A DNA stretch of 64,000 bases from Tricholomella constricta (GCA_013368375.1 JAACJP010000044.1:1-64000), one strand, 5' to 3'. Shown: positions 1 to 11,474, numbered from the stretch's first letter. Numbers and translations are program-made. Notes: generated by a model from the letters alone, not told the origin.

Positions 1-1
1 T

Positions 2-1255
2 TCGGCCCTTCTGATCAACAGCGACCAGACTCAGATGACCTACGCTCAAGGCTGCCACATGACATATGCACCTGTAGGTTCGAAGCAAGTTACAACTGTC
101 GGATCTGAAGAAAAGCGCGCCATCACTGTTATGGTCTCTATTGCGAACGACGGCACTCTTCTCCCCTTTCAGGTGATCTACAAGGGCGCGACCGATGCAT
201 CACTGCCTTCTCCGAGTGCTCGATCCATGAAGGAGGCTTTGAAGGCTGGTTTCTCATTCGAGGCCTCCAAGACATCGACATATTGGTCAACGCAGGAGAC
301 CATGAAGAATTTCGTCAACAAAATCCTTGTACCTTACTTTGACCATGTTATCAGGCGGGACAACCTTCGCCCTGACCAACGACGGCTCTGGCAGATAGAT
401 TGTTGGTCAGTGCATCGTTCGGAAGAGTTTATGAACTGGATGGGTGCGAATCATCCACTCATCATCGTGAACTTTGTGCCGGCGCGCATGACGAGCATAT
501 TCCAGCCTTCAGACGTCGGGTTTCAACGAGTTTTCAAACACTCCTTGAAGCAAACTGCTCACGCCGACATCGTTGAGGAAACATTGTGCAAACTCAAGAC
601 AGGTACGGCACCTGGCGCAGTGGTCCTTGACACGAAACTCAAGACACTTCGCAACTGCACACCCCACTGGCTATACATGGCATACGAGAAGTTTCGACAT
701 CAGCCTAAAATTATTCAAAAGGTGCGGGATAACGGTCAGATATATTCATTCTGATACTGACATCGAATTTATGCACAGGCCTGGGAGATGTGCCGCGTCG
801 GAGACCTAAACCTCTCCTACGAAAGCCTCACAAGCCCTGCAACACGAGAAATCCTTCAAAATTTGCCTTCGACCGATCCCAATTTCTTCGCAGAGCTCAC
901 TCGCCCTCGTTCTCGAGTACCTATACTGTCTATAGAGGATGTGTTAGTTGAAGATGCGGAGATTTCGGAGGTTGACATACCTGTTGATGACAGTGTGGTG
1001 CCTCATGAAGCCGTTGTCGATGACTTGCACGGTGAGCTGCCAGAGACAGATGATCAGCATTTCGTTCGTGGTGCAGATGGTGTCATATCAGCTGCAGAGG
1101 CTGAAGAGGTGTTGATTGAGGAGGTAGAAGGTGTGCTCCTTGATACGACAGGAGCCGTTGCGCAGGATTTGGGGAGAGGGAAGCGCAAGAAATTGCGGAA
1201 TGGTCTGTACACTGCAGAGGCTCTCAAATGGTGGGCTGATACAAAGAAGGGCTAA
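2..1255 (+). CDS. DDE_1-type (pogo/Tc1-like) transposase, 5' end off the window
   Basis: Cut-and-paste DNA transposase of the DDE_1 endonuclease group, judged from its motif order. The frame is open from base 2, so the N-terminal DNA-binding part lies outside the window. The first catalytic Asp sits in NSDQT at the left edge, the second in IDCWSVH (about base 400), and the third in FQPSDVGFQ (about base 510), which is the usual D-D-D spacing for this family. A 57-nt intron (722-778, GT-AG) fits in phase 0: exon 1 ends in KIIQK and exon 2 starts AWEMC. The second exon codes for an acidic, low-conservation tail and ends at TAA 1253-1255. No stop or frameshift is seen in the visible part, so the catalytic core may be intact. 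No terminal repeat could be assigned to it. The family call is confident; activity is unknown. Confidence 0.8.
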
Positions 1256-1810
1256 ACTTAGCTTTGTACACATCTCTAGGCGCCGCAGGCCGCTTTTTTG
1301 GTAGCCTTGTTGTATGTAGGTGAAAAGTGTTCGAACTCCTTGTGTGACGGTGACAAGGTGTTCTGTTCGCCGCCCCGTGTGATGGGTGACCAAACACTTG
1401 GTCGTAATTATACAGTACTCTGTTAGTCATGATGATAGCTTCAGTCACTTTGACAGCCCTCTGACTGATATCTCTGACCGCTCTGATATGCCTGAGGATT
1501 CTGGGGACTCTTCTTCTACTGCTTAGACTCGTAAAGGAAATAAAAAAAATTTATTTTACCTAGAGAGACCAAAGATAAGCCAAAAAGTATCTAATTTTCT
1601 TAATGTGTCAACTTACTATATACTAAGCTGAAATATAGCTTCTCCAGCCATTTCTCAAACAGTACTTGCCAGAGGAGAGGCTAAAGTTGTTCATAGCCTT
1701 CTAGATAACATAATTTCCTTTTGAGGGCAGGAAACTGTACAAAATCACACTCACTTCACACTTGGCCTAGTAACCGGACATGCTTTCATGCAGACCTTTG
1801 TGAGCTCTCT
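1256..1810. other. Gene-free stretch after the transposase
   Basis: AT-rich sequence without a convincing reading frame. It may hold the transposase 3' UTR and the outer part of its element, but no terminal inverted repeat or target-site duplication could be paired with anything upstream. Confidence 0.4.
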
Positions 1811-1897
1811 GTTAAGTGCATGAGTGTCTAAGGATATGAATCAATAGGATCCCATAAGTTCTATTGATTCATATCCTTAGACACTCGTGCACTTAAC
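1811..1897. repeat. Long inverted repeat (37-nt arms, 13-nt loop)
   Basis: Bases 1811-1847 are the reverse complement of 1861-1897 with a single mismatch (T against C near the outer end); bases 1848-1860 form the spacer. As RNA or single-stranded DNA this would fold into a strong hairpin. It could be two abutting element ends in opposite orientation or a small foldback element. It lies between the DDE transposase and a broken minus-strand gene. Confidence 0.85.
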
Positions 1898-1909
1898 TTT
1901 CACTTGAAA

Positions 1910-2720
1910 TTAATCTTTCACAGAATATTGATGCAAGGCTTCTTGTGTCAAAGGTGCTATATGAATCGATGCTGGTATGACTATCATTTTTGCATATATT
2001 ATTGCAACTAATAAGCTATTTAGGGGAAACATCGTATTGAACGAGAGAATAAACTTCTTCCAATGTTTATTCAGCAATGAACTGCTTGAATTGCTGGGTT
2101 CACATGTGTTGCACGTATATTCCGATTCTTCAAGCAGCACTTTCACGCACAATTTTGACCTCATTTTCTCGCGTGCTTCTTCCATTCCAGCTAGAGTCCG
2201 CGAGATAGACTTGAGTTCATGCTGGCGGTATGCGTACATATCCCAGGGAGATCCAGGATACCATTCGACCCACTGTTCTTGACAATGAGACATGGCTGGA
2301 AACAGTGTCGATGTTCGATCTTCCTCAGATGTGTTAGATTTCGAGGCAGGTAAATTGATGGTTGATGCGCGTGGAGTTCGAGCAGGCATGAGCGTGAGCG
2401 GAGGTGATATTGGCAGTGGAAACGTGGGTAGGTATTCCACAGATGAAGAAGTAGATGGAATGGGCTAGGTGACAGTAGCATATCCACGTGGGATGTCGAT
2501 TGTTGTTGGGGAATCAAAGGCCATGGTCAAAAGGTTTGCCTTTGAAGATGTCGATGATGGTGCATCAGCTGTTGTTATTCAGTATCTGACACTGTGAAGA
2601 AGGGCCGATGAACCTTGCTCACCAGATCTTCCAAAACTTGCTTCGAGCGCGTCTCGTGCCTCTTCCCTTATCTGAGCCACTTCAGCCGCCTTTGTCTGTT
2701 GTCTCCGCCGCTTCAGACAT
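1910..2720 (-). pseudogene. Degenerate minus-strand gene, unknown family
   Basis: The minus strand reads like a decayed protein gene. A basic, helical exon-like stretch lies at about 2629-2719 (KRRRQQTK, then EEARDALEA), followed by a possible GT-AG intron. A longer frame then runs to the stop at 1910-1912 and includes EQWVEWYPGSPWDMY and a Lys/Glu-rich helix. An in-frame TAG at 2465-2467 interrupts this frame just upstream of its first remaining Met (2440), so the gene is broken as it stands. A further coding-like stretch in another minus-strand frame lies at 2713-2900. No known domain is recognised. Its place inside the transposon block, opposite another broken gene, suggests a transposon-associated or recently decayed gene. 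Confidence 0.35.
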
Positions 2721-3001
2721 TCCACATCTCCTCTATGTGTTTGTAATCATCCAGTTGCAGTCGGGCTCTTGACAATATAATGAGCATCCTGTTGGTAGTT
2801 TCGTCAAATAATAATGGAAGTGAGATGCAGTCTACATAATTATGTAATTGATGTGACTGATGTGACTGACGTGATTGTGGCTGGAATCTCTTTGTTTCAA
2901 CGCATCTGAATTTCTTGTAGGCAGAACACGCTGCAACGTACACATGTTCTAGGTACATATATCTAATGCAAGTTATTTGACCTTTATCTTCATCCTTCGT
3001 A

Positions 3002-4667
3002 ATGTCTGAACTTGAAGACGCTGATATGTTAACTCCTCCTCCTACTGAGGAAGCATTCACCTCCAGCCCTTCTGTCCATCAGAAGAGAAAGCGCAAACGG
3101 TCACCCACTCCTCAAGCAAGTGGCTCAGGGACTGCTGGAGGATCAAAGGATCCAGCTGTCCCTTCCACTCTTTCACATTCAGCAAAGAAGTCTCGAACTT
3201 TAGGGTCACCCAGGACACCCAAGAAACCAAAGAAACCCAGTGACTGGCATATTAGAAAGGGAGAGCTACCAAAGGAAACAGAGAGAACAAAGGTAAGTAC
3301 TTATCCATTGCCTTTTCAATGAATACGCTTGCTAATGACTTTCCATCAGCTGGCTTTGGAGCTCCATATTCGCGTTCTCTGGGGGCTACCAGAACAACAC
3401 TCAGTTCTGCCTACCCTCACTGATGCTGATACGGAGCCGTTCAACCGACACTTCAAATCTGAAGAGCAGGTAAAGGCCTCTGTCACTGCCAGCCTGGATC
3501 AGAATGCGAACACTATACAACTCGCGCGTTCGAAGGTCCAGCAACTCAGGGAATCCCTTCCAACAGGCGGGAATATCTCTAACAATATCAAGCGGATGTC
3601 AGAAACACATCTTCTGCTCACTTACAGAACTGTTGCCTGCCTGGGACTTCACCGCTGGGCTCCTGATATCTTGGGTGGAGACGCCGAATCCATGTATAAC
3701 CTCCTTCACGAATACATCGCATTCACTACATTCGAGCAGGTCGCGTCTTCCTATGGCTACGCTCAAATGGGAGTCAACTTATCACTCATTCACAACTTCA
3801 CCCTCATGCGCAAGATTTATTGCAATTTCACTTATTCCTACATGCATGGTATTGCAAAATCAGAGGCCAAGAGTCCTGGCAGTATGGTGAAGACTGCGTG
3901 GATGGACGGTGTTTACAAACGCCGCACCAAGGTACAGTCTTATATTTCATTCCAGTCTTCCTTCAATTCTCACTATGCCACACTACACTCTTCTTAGCTT
4001 GCTGACGACAGAGTTGGAGTCTTCAAAACACACGGATTCAACAATAGGGCTAGCTCGCTGGCTTCTCCTACTGAAGCCCATTCTAACGATGAATTGGACG
4101 AACCTCTACCTGCTGGACCTCCTTCAACTACGTACTACATCAAGACAAAGGATGGTCGATCACAGAAGGTTCAAGCCTTCTTCAAAATGGCTGATCTAGA
4201 GCACCGCCGAATGTCTAAGAGGTCTCGAGGCCAAAAGTTCGTCTCTTTATTATTGTATACCACTTCCTTACTCTTTCTAATTTATTCATTTCAGATCAGA
4301 CTATCAGCGTGAAGACTCTCAGATGCCAAGAGTCTCTGAGCTCAACACACTCCCACAAAGCATTCCAGTAGACTGGTTTGAACCGGATTATTAGAACAAT
4401 CTGACTGTTTGTGAGCGACTGACGTACATGGACAAGAGATTTTTCATTGCCCTTCCTTACTCACAATTCTGTAGAACTTGGGCAGATTGCGCAAAGTGGA
4501 AGAACTTATCAGAGGTGGAATTCATGGCGAAGTATGGTAATGAAGTGCTACGGGACTACAATGTGCCAACCAAAGAGGAGATAGACCAACTGAAGGAGTG
4601 GCAGGATGAGGAGGACGTAGCAGCACTTGTAGCAGAGGAAGAATTGGAAGAAGAGGGAGATGAGTAA
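3002..4667 (+). pseudogene. Repeat-associated agaricomycete hypothetical gene with an in-frame stop
   Basis: Four exon-like blocks join through clean introns: 3002-3291, about 3350-3931, about 4003-4236 and about 4294-4667. The N-terminus is acidic and then Lys/Arg/Pro-rich (TPKKPKKPSDW). The middle is an all-helical stretch (LHIRVLWGLP, LHRWAPDILGG, YNLLHEYIAFTTFEQVASSYGYAQMG is split here only for description). The third exon has TKDGRSQKVQAFFK, and the last has WFEPDY followed by NNLTVCERL and a Glu-rich tail. A TAG at 4392-4394 falls between WFEPDY and NNLTV, and the frame continues normally for 91 codons after it. This looks like a recent nonsense change in an otherwise coding copy. Proteins of this general pattern are multi-copy in mushroom genomes (recollection, not a search), and the function is unknown. 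Confidence 0.55.
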
Positions 4668-5229
4668 CTGTTTCAAACAATTTGTATCTAATAGTGCAAC
4701 GCGCTTCAAACAGATTCCTTATGTATTGAAAGAGCTAATCAATGGATCCGTTATAATGCCTCATTTAAAGAGTCAAGAAATCTGTCCTAATGTAGAAGGG
4801 CAAATGTATGTAAATATACTATAATACAACTTGATATAACTGTTGACTTCAAAATGTAAATAAGTGTAGTCTGAAGGTCAATAAAATGTAAATAAAAACA
4901 AGTGTACTTTGAAGGTCAACAGTGTTGACTTCAAAATGTAAACAACTGTATCTAAGTGAAACAGGTTTTCTTATATATCAAAAGCTGATGAATGAATGAA
5001 TACAAATGTCGAACTTGAAAATATAACTGACTGTACCTTGTATTTAAAAAGAACAGATTTCTTATTGACCTGGAGCTAATGAAAGAATGAATCAATACAA
5101 AAGATGACTTCAAATTGTGAGCAACTATACCTTTTACAACTAAGGATTTGGATGTTGTTTGGTCACATTGTGTCAAGAATCGCACAAGGCATGAAAATCC
5201 ATGTCCACTATATCGCGTTTCGACTTCTC
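4668..5229. other. AT-rich intergenic stretch with short dispersed repeats
   Basis: No gene is seen. A short motif reading GACTTCAAAATGTAAA occurs at about 4845 and 4926, with diverged relatives near 5007 and 5105. A small perfect palindrome (GTCAACA, then G, then TGTTGAC) lies at about 4916-4930. The pattern resembles subterminal repeats of a DNA transposon, but no boundaries could be fixed. Confidence 0.4.
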
Positions 5230-6075
5230 CACATCTTGTGGCCACGCAAACCGTCTCCTCCACCCATCACTACCCTCCCATCACCTCCACACCACCATCA
5301 ACACCTTCTCTGGACTCCTTTCCACCAACAACGAGTGCGAGCACGCTGCCAAACGGTGTGCTCATCGTCTTCAGCGTTGTCAAGTGCCCTGCTGCCTCTT
5401 GTCAACTGCCCGGCCCCCCACCACCTCCCACTACCTCCCACCACCTCCCCACTGCTGCCAACACCCCCCCTGGACCCCTCCCCACCCACTCTGACCATGA
5501 GCACACTGCCAAACAGCGTGCTCGTCGACTTCGGCGCTGTCGAGCGCCCCGACACCTCTCGACCTGCTCCTCGGCCCCCCACCACCTCACACCAGCTCCC
5601 CACCACTGCCAACACCCCTCCTGGACCCCTCCCCACCCATTCCGATGACGAGCACACTGCCAAACAGTGTGCTCGTCATTGCCAGCGCTGTCGAGCGCTC
5701 TGAAGCCTCTCGACACGCTCCCTGGCCCCCCACCACCTCCCACCACTGCCACCAACACCTCCCACAGGCCCCTCCCCACCCATTCTGAGAACGAGCACCC
5801 TGCCAAACGGTGTGCTCATCGTCACCAGTGCTGTCGAGCGCCCCAACGCCTCTCGATCCGTTGCCTGGCCCCCCACCACCTCCCACCACCTCCCACCAGC
5901 TCCCCACCACTGCCAACACCCCCCCTGGACCCCTCCCCACCCACAACCCCACCACCGCCACCAACACCTCCCACAGGCCTCTCTCTACACCCACTTTGAT
6001 GACGAGCGCGCTGCCAAATGGCATGCTCGTTGACTCCAGCGCTGTCGAGCGCCCTGCCACCTCTCGACCTGCTCC
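5230..6075. repeat. Imperfect tandem array, about five units of 145-210 nt, each with a hairpin core
   Basis: CT/CA-rich DNA made of diverged repeats. Each unit contains a CCACCACCTCCCAC-like tract, a CCACTGCCAACACC segment and a TGGACCCCTCCCCACCCA segment, then a GAGCAC..CTGCCAAA..GTGCTC core and GCTGTCGAGCGCC. The CTGCCAAA cores start near 5343, 5504, 5656, 5800 and 6010. In the third unit the core is a perfect stem-loop (12-nt arms ACGAGCACACTG and CAGTGTGCTCGT around CCAAA). Other units keep most pairs, some as G-T. Frames open across the array on both strands are low-complexity shadows. Confidence 0.8.
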
Positions 6076-6146
6076 ATTGTTCAGACCTCCCGCCTAAGCT
6101 CAGACACTCCCCATGACTGCTTATAGTACAGCGGTCAACGGCGACC

Positions 6147-7906
6147 TCAATTTAGAGCCCAGCAAACTACTAGAGTATCTTTAGCAATACCATATGTACC
6201 TACTTTCCGATGGAGAGTGGTTAAATGACATATAATGTGGTTGGGCTCAACAATGACCAGCTGATTCGAAGGCATGGCATCCACAAGGCATACCTGAAAT
6301 CCAGGATAATGAAGGAATGGAGCTTGTCTCTCTTCTTCAGGAGAAAGCAAATGATGTGGGCATATAATTATGAATGTGCGCAGCATTGACTCCAGCGGCA
6401 TCTTCCAAATCCTCTGGATGTAGCCAGTGCTGTGAGATTGCATCAAGGGGTTATAATACTTTACGGCACTATTTCCTACATGAGACTGGATGCAGCTAAA
6501 GGTGCATCCATCACGGTTCACATGTGAAGCTTGCTGAACATGAGGAGGTAGAATTCTGGAGTTGGGAGAGTGTAGAAAGTTATCGAAAGCATGGTATAGT
6601 TGGCCAGTTTGCTGAAGATAGGAAAGCAATGCAGTGTACTCCACGTCTACAAGTGATGTTGCACGTGCCAAAACTTCTGCAGCCTCCATTAGTGTAAGGA
6701 TTGTTGAAGAATCATTTGCAGCCTCAGGCTCCAAAATATGCACCAGTTCCTTGTTATTTGCATCATCATAAAGTATAGCTTGGATGTGTGCCCGTCGACT
6801 CATTTGACGGAGCATTGTAAAATCCAAATCTCCTACAAATGACAATCAGATATTGGCCACATGAAAATGAATTCAGAGACTTACGAAGCCGATGATTTGT
6901 ATTGATGCCTTGCAACATCCCGTTCATGCGTTCACCAGGAAATATCTAAGATGTGGAGCCAGATTCAAGCAATAGAGGACAATTGCACCACAAGATACAT
7001 GCTTTCCAGCAATTTTGTTGGTGAACGGGTTGAACCAGTCAATATAGATCCCAAAAACAAGATTATATGGTGATTGTGCAATGCCATTTAGATCAATCCA
7101 TGCAGGACTATCCTGAATGTCATTCATATCAGCACCAAAAGCTGCCAGTGGTCAGTTTATCTGATTTTTAAATGTTGTCTCCAGGCTATCCACAATGATC
7201 TCATGCGAGAGAAAAAATTGCAGCCAAGGATCAAAGGATTGTGTTGAGTAGAGCTGGTGAGGAACCCACTTGGGCCCTTTTTGTGTATTTTGACTTTTCC
7301 AAAGCTTAGTATTGCAAGGACGTGATCTGGGAGAGGCTCTCCATTGACAAGTCCAAGGAATCGGACGAGGAATCAGAGAAAAGCACTTAGGGCAGCAGGC
7401 TGTACGAATAATATCTGGTTCTGTGCAATGCAGCCGAGAAGCTGTGCGCACATCAAGAGGGATCCCCAGAGTCGAGAGCTTAACATGTAACCCAGATGAA
7501 ACAAGTGCAGCAGTCACAAGATAGAGAACAATAGTAATAATCAGCCGGATAGCTCTCAGAATTTTGTTGGTGATCACACGGCTAACACCAGCTCTCACGT
7601 GAATCCAGATAACCAAAGTGCATACCATCTTAATGATCTGAGCAGCAGGCCAGACAATGTCTATGTTTATCCTCAGTGTCACTTAGAAAACTTAAAATGT
7701 TGCTAGCACTCACCTTTTGGTGGACTGACTTGACTTTCAATTGGTGCTGATTTCCGTGGACGGTTTCGCTCCACAGATGGCTGGTCATCTCGCTTTTCAT
7801 GCCTAGCACGTGTGGATGCATCAACCTTTTGCCCTGGTTGTTGAACTCCATGCAGCACCATAGTCTTCGTGCTACAGACACTGCACTTGCAGATTACCTT
7901 GGGCAT
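6147..7906 (-). pseudogene. CACTA (Tnp2-type) transposase, internally deleted
   Basis: Read on the minus strand, the order matches agaricomycete Tnp2-type CACTA transposases. An N-terminal Cys cluster with the start at 7906 (MPKVICKCSVC) is followed by an intron of about 35 nt near 7683-7721. Next comes a block with ARLHC.EPDI and a CCPKC motif (7152-7682). [18 protein letters not shown] stretch (6924-7127) is followed by [15 protein letters not shown] and DLDFTMLRQM..R (6147-6920). The stretch normally lying between APHLRY and the FERxNGxLQ-like motif, hundreds of residues long and holding most of the catalytic core, is missing. The reading frame also shifts at that junction (about 6945). 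A further intron fits at about 6834-6884. This is therefore a non-autonomous deletion derivative; transposase calls rest on motif order. Confidence 0.65.
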
Positions 7907-8372
7907 AGTAAAGGACAGAGGGAGGGATGAAAATCACTTGTTATCTTTCCAGACACTGAAGATCAACCGCGCGATGGCGTGATTCATTCGGAGCGCATTG
8001 CTGGATGCCGGTTTACTATTTTGGAACACCATGTAAGCCTTTCCTATTTAAGTATATCACATAAGCGTCACGCGGCCACCCACTGGCCACCCATGAAGGT
8101 CCTCTGAACGGAGGCACGGGATGAGGGGGAACACGTTTCGGGTCGCGTGGTTGAAGAGCCACGCCCCTCTGATCCGAACTCCCATCATCTCAATTATTCG
8201 TAACCTAGCTCGCGTACCTCGCGTACCTCCTCCCCAAGCTTTCTCTACTTCACGTCTTCTTGGCTCGCTCGGTTACACTCTTTAATACCTTCTCGCCTTT
8301 CTAGTCGCGCATACACTGCACCTTTTAGCGCATATATTGTATATTCTCACGCATATACCGTACTCCTGCAAC
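7907..8372. other. Gene-free junction between the CACTA remnant and the retroelement
   Basis: No convincing gene. It holds short CT-rich tracts and a GCGTACCTC tandem (about 8212-8229). It probably contains the left end and leader of the DIRS-like element, but no terminal repeat was found to mark the boundary. Confidence 0.4.
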
Positions 8373-8534
8373 ATGGTGTCTTCATCTCTTCCAAAGCGAC
8401 GCCCCACTACGTGTTCTACCTCCGCGATACCTCCTGACCCTATCAACCCTGCCAGTCATCTATCCGATATCGACGAAGACGCCGTCTCCCTAGGCGACCT
8501 ATCTGATGATGGACACGATCACGGGGACACCCTG
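8373..8534 (+). other. Candidate leader exon of the retroelement Gag
   Basis: Open frame from ATG 8373 with an acidic, Ser/Asp-rich product ending DDGHDHGDT. The following 500 nt look inserted: they hold two sets of short tandem repeats and no consistent frame. The next coding-like sequence, near 9065, begins with a similar DTPPSTPDF in another frame. Either a long intron or an insertion separates them. No strong donor (GTRNGT) is present near 8534, so splicing is doubtful. Confidence 0.3.
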
Positions 8535-8566
8535 TTAGGGCAACCTTACAGTGGAGCGCTATCACA

Positions 8567-8650
8567 CTGACAAGGGGGAATCCGAAGTTATATTATGTAC
8601 AGTAAGGAATGTAGTAAAGGCAGGCCTACCTGACAAGGGGGAATCCGAAG
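8567..8650. repeat. 21-nt direct repeat, two copies
   Basis: CTGACAAGGGGGAATCCGAAG occurs at 8567-8587 and exactly again at 8630-8650, 63 nt apart. It lies in the non-coding interruption between the leader frame and the Gag core. Confidence 0.8.
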
Positions 8651-8833
8651 AGAATAGACTAAAGGATTCCCAGATGTCAGGGGAACGACTATATACGACG
8701 TATGTACGTGAGGGCAGGTCCTCTACGGTATACTGTACATGTAATGACAGGGAAGGGTCAGTGGCGCGTGTATGTACATGTCCCCGACGCTGTCCGACCC
8801 TCGTGACTCAGGGTGCAGGCACGAGGTTGGGCG

Positions 8834-8888
8834 CGTGATCATCTGAGGAGTGATCGGTCACGTGCTCATCCGAGGAATCGGATGGTCA
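8834..8888. repeat. Two tandem 27/28-nt units ending in GGTCA and followed by CGTG
   Basis: Units at 8834-8860 and 8861-8888 share the pattern CGTG.TCATC.GAGGA...GGTCA. A third start (CGTGATCG) follows at 8889. Each junction creates a CACGTG palindrome. Confidence 0.6.
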
Positions 8889-9064
8889 CGTGATCGTGGT
8901 CAGGGGACGGTTGGTGATTAAATGAGTGTATGGGTATGTAGGAGTATGTACACGACGCTGGGGGCGGAGCGTCGGGGATGCGATCAGGATCGGGACGAGA
9001 GCGATCGTACGCAGTCGGGGGACGACCAGAGAGCGTCGGAGGGCGTGAACGGGAGTTCCCCTGA

Positions 9065-11474
9065 CACACCCCCTTCGACCCCGGATTTCCTTCCTATGCA
9101 TCTCAGGCTCTGCGGCCCCCCAAACTGTCTTCTCTCTCCTTCGCGGATCCACCCCGCCCTCCTGTGCAGCGCGACCTCACCAATCCCTCGGTTGCCATCA
9201 CCCAAACCGCGCCTGCTACCAAATCAAAATCCTCCACGGTGAAATCGAAATCCTCTAACAAAGGGAAATCTCGTGACATTGCCGATTCCCCCCCGCAAGA
9301 CAATACCGCCGTTGCAGGTCCGAGCGAACTCTCCCGTCACAAGGACATCCCTTCAATCACCACGCCCGCCTCCTCTGCGCCTCTAACTACGCTTCCCGCC
9401 TCTCTCGCTGCACTTTCATCCTCTGTTACTACTGCCGCACCTACTTCTCTTCCCTCCTTCACCCTTCAGGACATCAACAATGCTCATAATCACGTCCTCA
9501 ACGTCGTTCGCAACCCTCGAACCTCTCCATCCTCGCAATCTGAAGCTCCTCCTGCACCACATACCGCTCACATCCACACGTCATCAGCTGCATCCCCTCC
9601 AAAGAAGCGTACACGAGTCGCCACACCCGCAGCTCCACTCACTTCCACTACCTCTCTACCCGACGTCGATGCTGTCGACTCCTTCATACGCAGCGCGCGC
9701 TCCCTCTTGGCCCCACCTCCGCCCTCTCGCCCTGCACTCATCCACTCCCTGCCAGCCAAACCCATCCCATCCCCCGCCTCCCCACGGCGCACTCCCCAAC
9801 ATTCCTCCATGTTCGCCGCGCCTCGTCCTACCGGTCGCTCTGCGCACACTACACCTCATCCTTCTACGGACGCCCTGCGCACTACCATCTCCACTCCTCG
9901 CAATGGTACTCAAAGCGCCAACCCCCCTCGGGCCGCATCTCATTCCAGCACGATCTCCAGATCCTCTCACTCGCCCTACGCTGAACCCCCTCCCACGACT
10001 TGCACCTTTACGGAAGCTGAGATGGCCGCCCTCTTTTCCGAGTACGGCAGCCGTCTACTAGCAGAGACTGGACTTGGACGGTTCCCTCCCAATGTCACTC
10101 CCCCCTTTGCAGGTGCCGGTCCACAGGACCCCCGTCGCGCCTCCGCGCCGTGGCCCTCTACCACACCACTTCACAGTACGCACTTCTCTCACAGTGTGTA
10201 ACTATCGCGTACTCACACCCTTCTCTTGCAGATGCGGATCTCGGTGCCCCTCCCCCGCGCAGCACTGGTTGTCACGGTCTCAATCCCCCCGCGCCGCTGC
10301 TGCCTCCCTCTGCCCCACCTGACCCCTGGACTCACTATTCTCAAGCTGGGGCACACGGTTACACTCGCACCTACCCTTACCCAGGCCCCGGGGACTTCGC
10401 GTCCACTCTGTTCAATGCTGCTGCCCCCCCCTCTCTCGCACGGGCCCGGCGCCACAACCACATTCTCGCCCTCTCTATGCCTTACCCGGCGCTCCCACCC
10501 ATCCGCACTTCATGGGTGAAGCTCGCGCACTCGACCCCAACGAGGTCATCATTCCGGAGGCGATCATACTCATTCTGCGTCGCGGTTGGTGGGATTATAT
10601 CCCTCTCGATGCCCTCACGAATGACGCCTGCCGCTGCGCGGCCTTCGAAACTACCAAATCCGAAAGCCGTACCCTGTCCGTCAATGAACGAGGCGAGCTC
10701 ACCTCCTCCCGTTCACACTCACTCTCTGGTGCCAAGGAAGACAAACTTGACCGCTCCGACTGGGTCGAGGCAGTCGGCAACTTTCTCTCTGCACTGGACG
10801 ACCATCTCATCATGTGTGCCCCGGGCTCGCCCTCCGACCCCGACGCTGAATTCGTCATCGCCTCCTTCTGCCAACACTTCGATCTACTCCAGAAGCGCGC
10901 GGACTTCAAGGCACATTTCACCACGTACGTGCTCTACGACATTTTCGTACGCCGGCAGTGGCTGTCTCGGCGCCGCGCCGGCAAAGCTCGCGTTCCTCTG
11001 GAAACCTTCCAGGTGGACGTCTTCGCCAAGCTGGAACGCGAACGTAATGATCTCCTGATTTCCAATCTCTCCAACTCCTTCGCTGCCGCCACCGCGGCAC
11101 AGAAATCCTTTCGCCCCAGCTCCTCCGGCAGCTCTACCACCGCCCGCGCCTCGCAAGATCGCGCCCCTTCCAAGAAGGGCGAAGCGCACTCCTCCAAACC
11201 GCGTGGATCCCACCCCTACAACGCCGACCGAGACAAGGGCCCCGTCCTCTGTATGTACTGCGCCTCGGACGAGCACAAATTCAACCGCTGTCCCGGCCCC
11301 GGCAAGTACCTCACAAAGGGTTCCGACAACAAGTGGCGCGACGCCGCCGGTCACTTCTTCTGCTACTCTCACAACGGCCCCAACGGCTGCCCTCGCGGCG
11401 ACACCTGCCCCCACTTCCACGCTTGCTCGCTCTGTGGAACTTCACTCCATACTGCGCAACACTGTGCTGCGTGA
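9065..11474 (+). pseudogene. Gag-like ORF of the retroelement, broken by frame changes
   Basis: Ser/Thr/Pro/Ala-rich N-terminal part, then a helical core, then two metal-binding motifs near the end: a CCHC knuckle (CMYCASDEHKFNRC, C-x2-C-x4-H-x4-C) and a CCCH finger (C-x8-C-x5-C-x3-H, from FCYSHN). The first frame is open from the stop at 9062 to a 56-nt intron at 10176-10231. After splicing the frame continues to about 10470. There the coding pattern jumps by one base into the frame that carries the Gag core (Met at 10512) and ends at TGA 11472-11474. A similar one-base discrepancy near 9088 separates TPDF from the downstream frame. The indels are inferred from coding continuity. The 3' end overlaps the RT frame. 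Confidence 0.55.
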
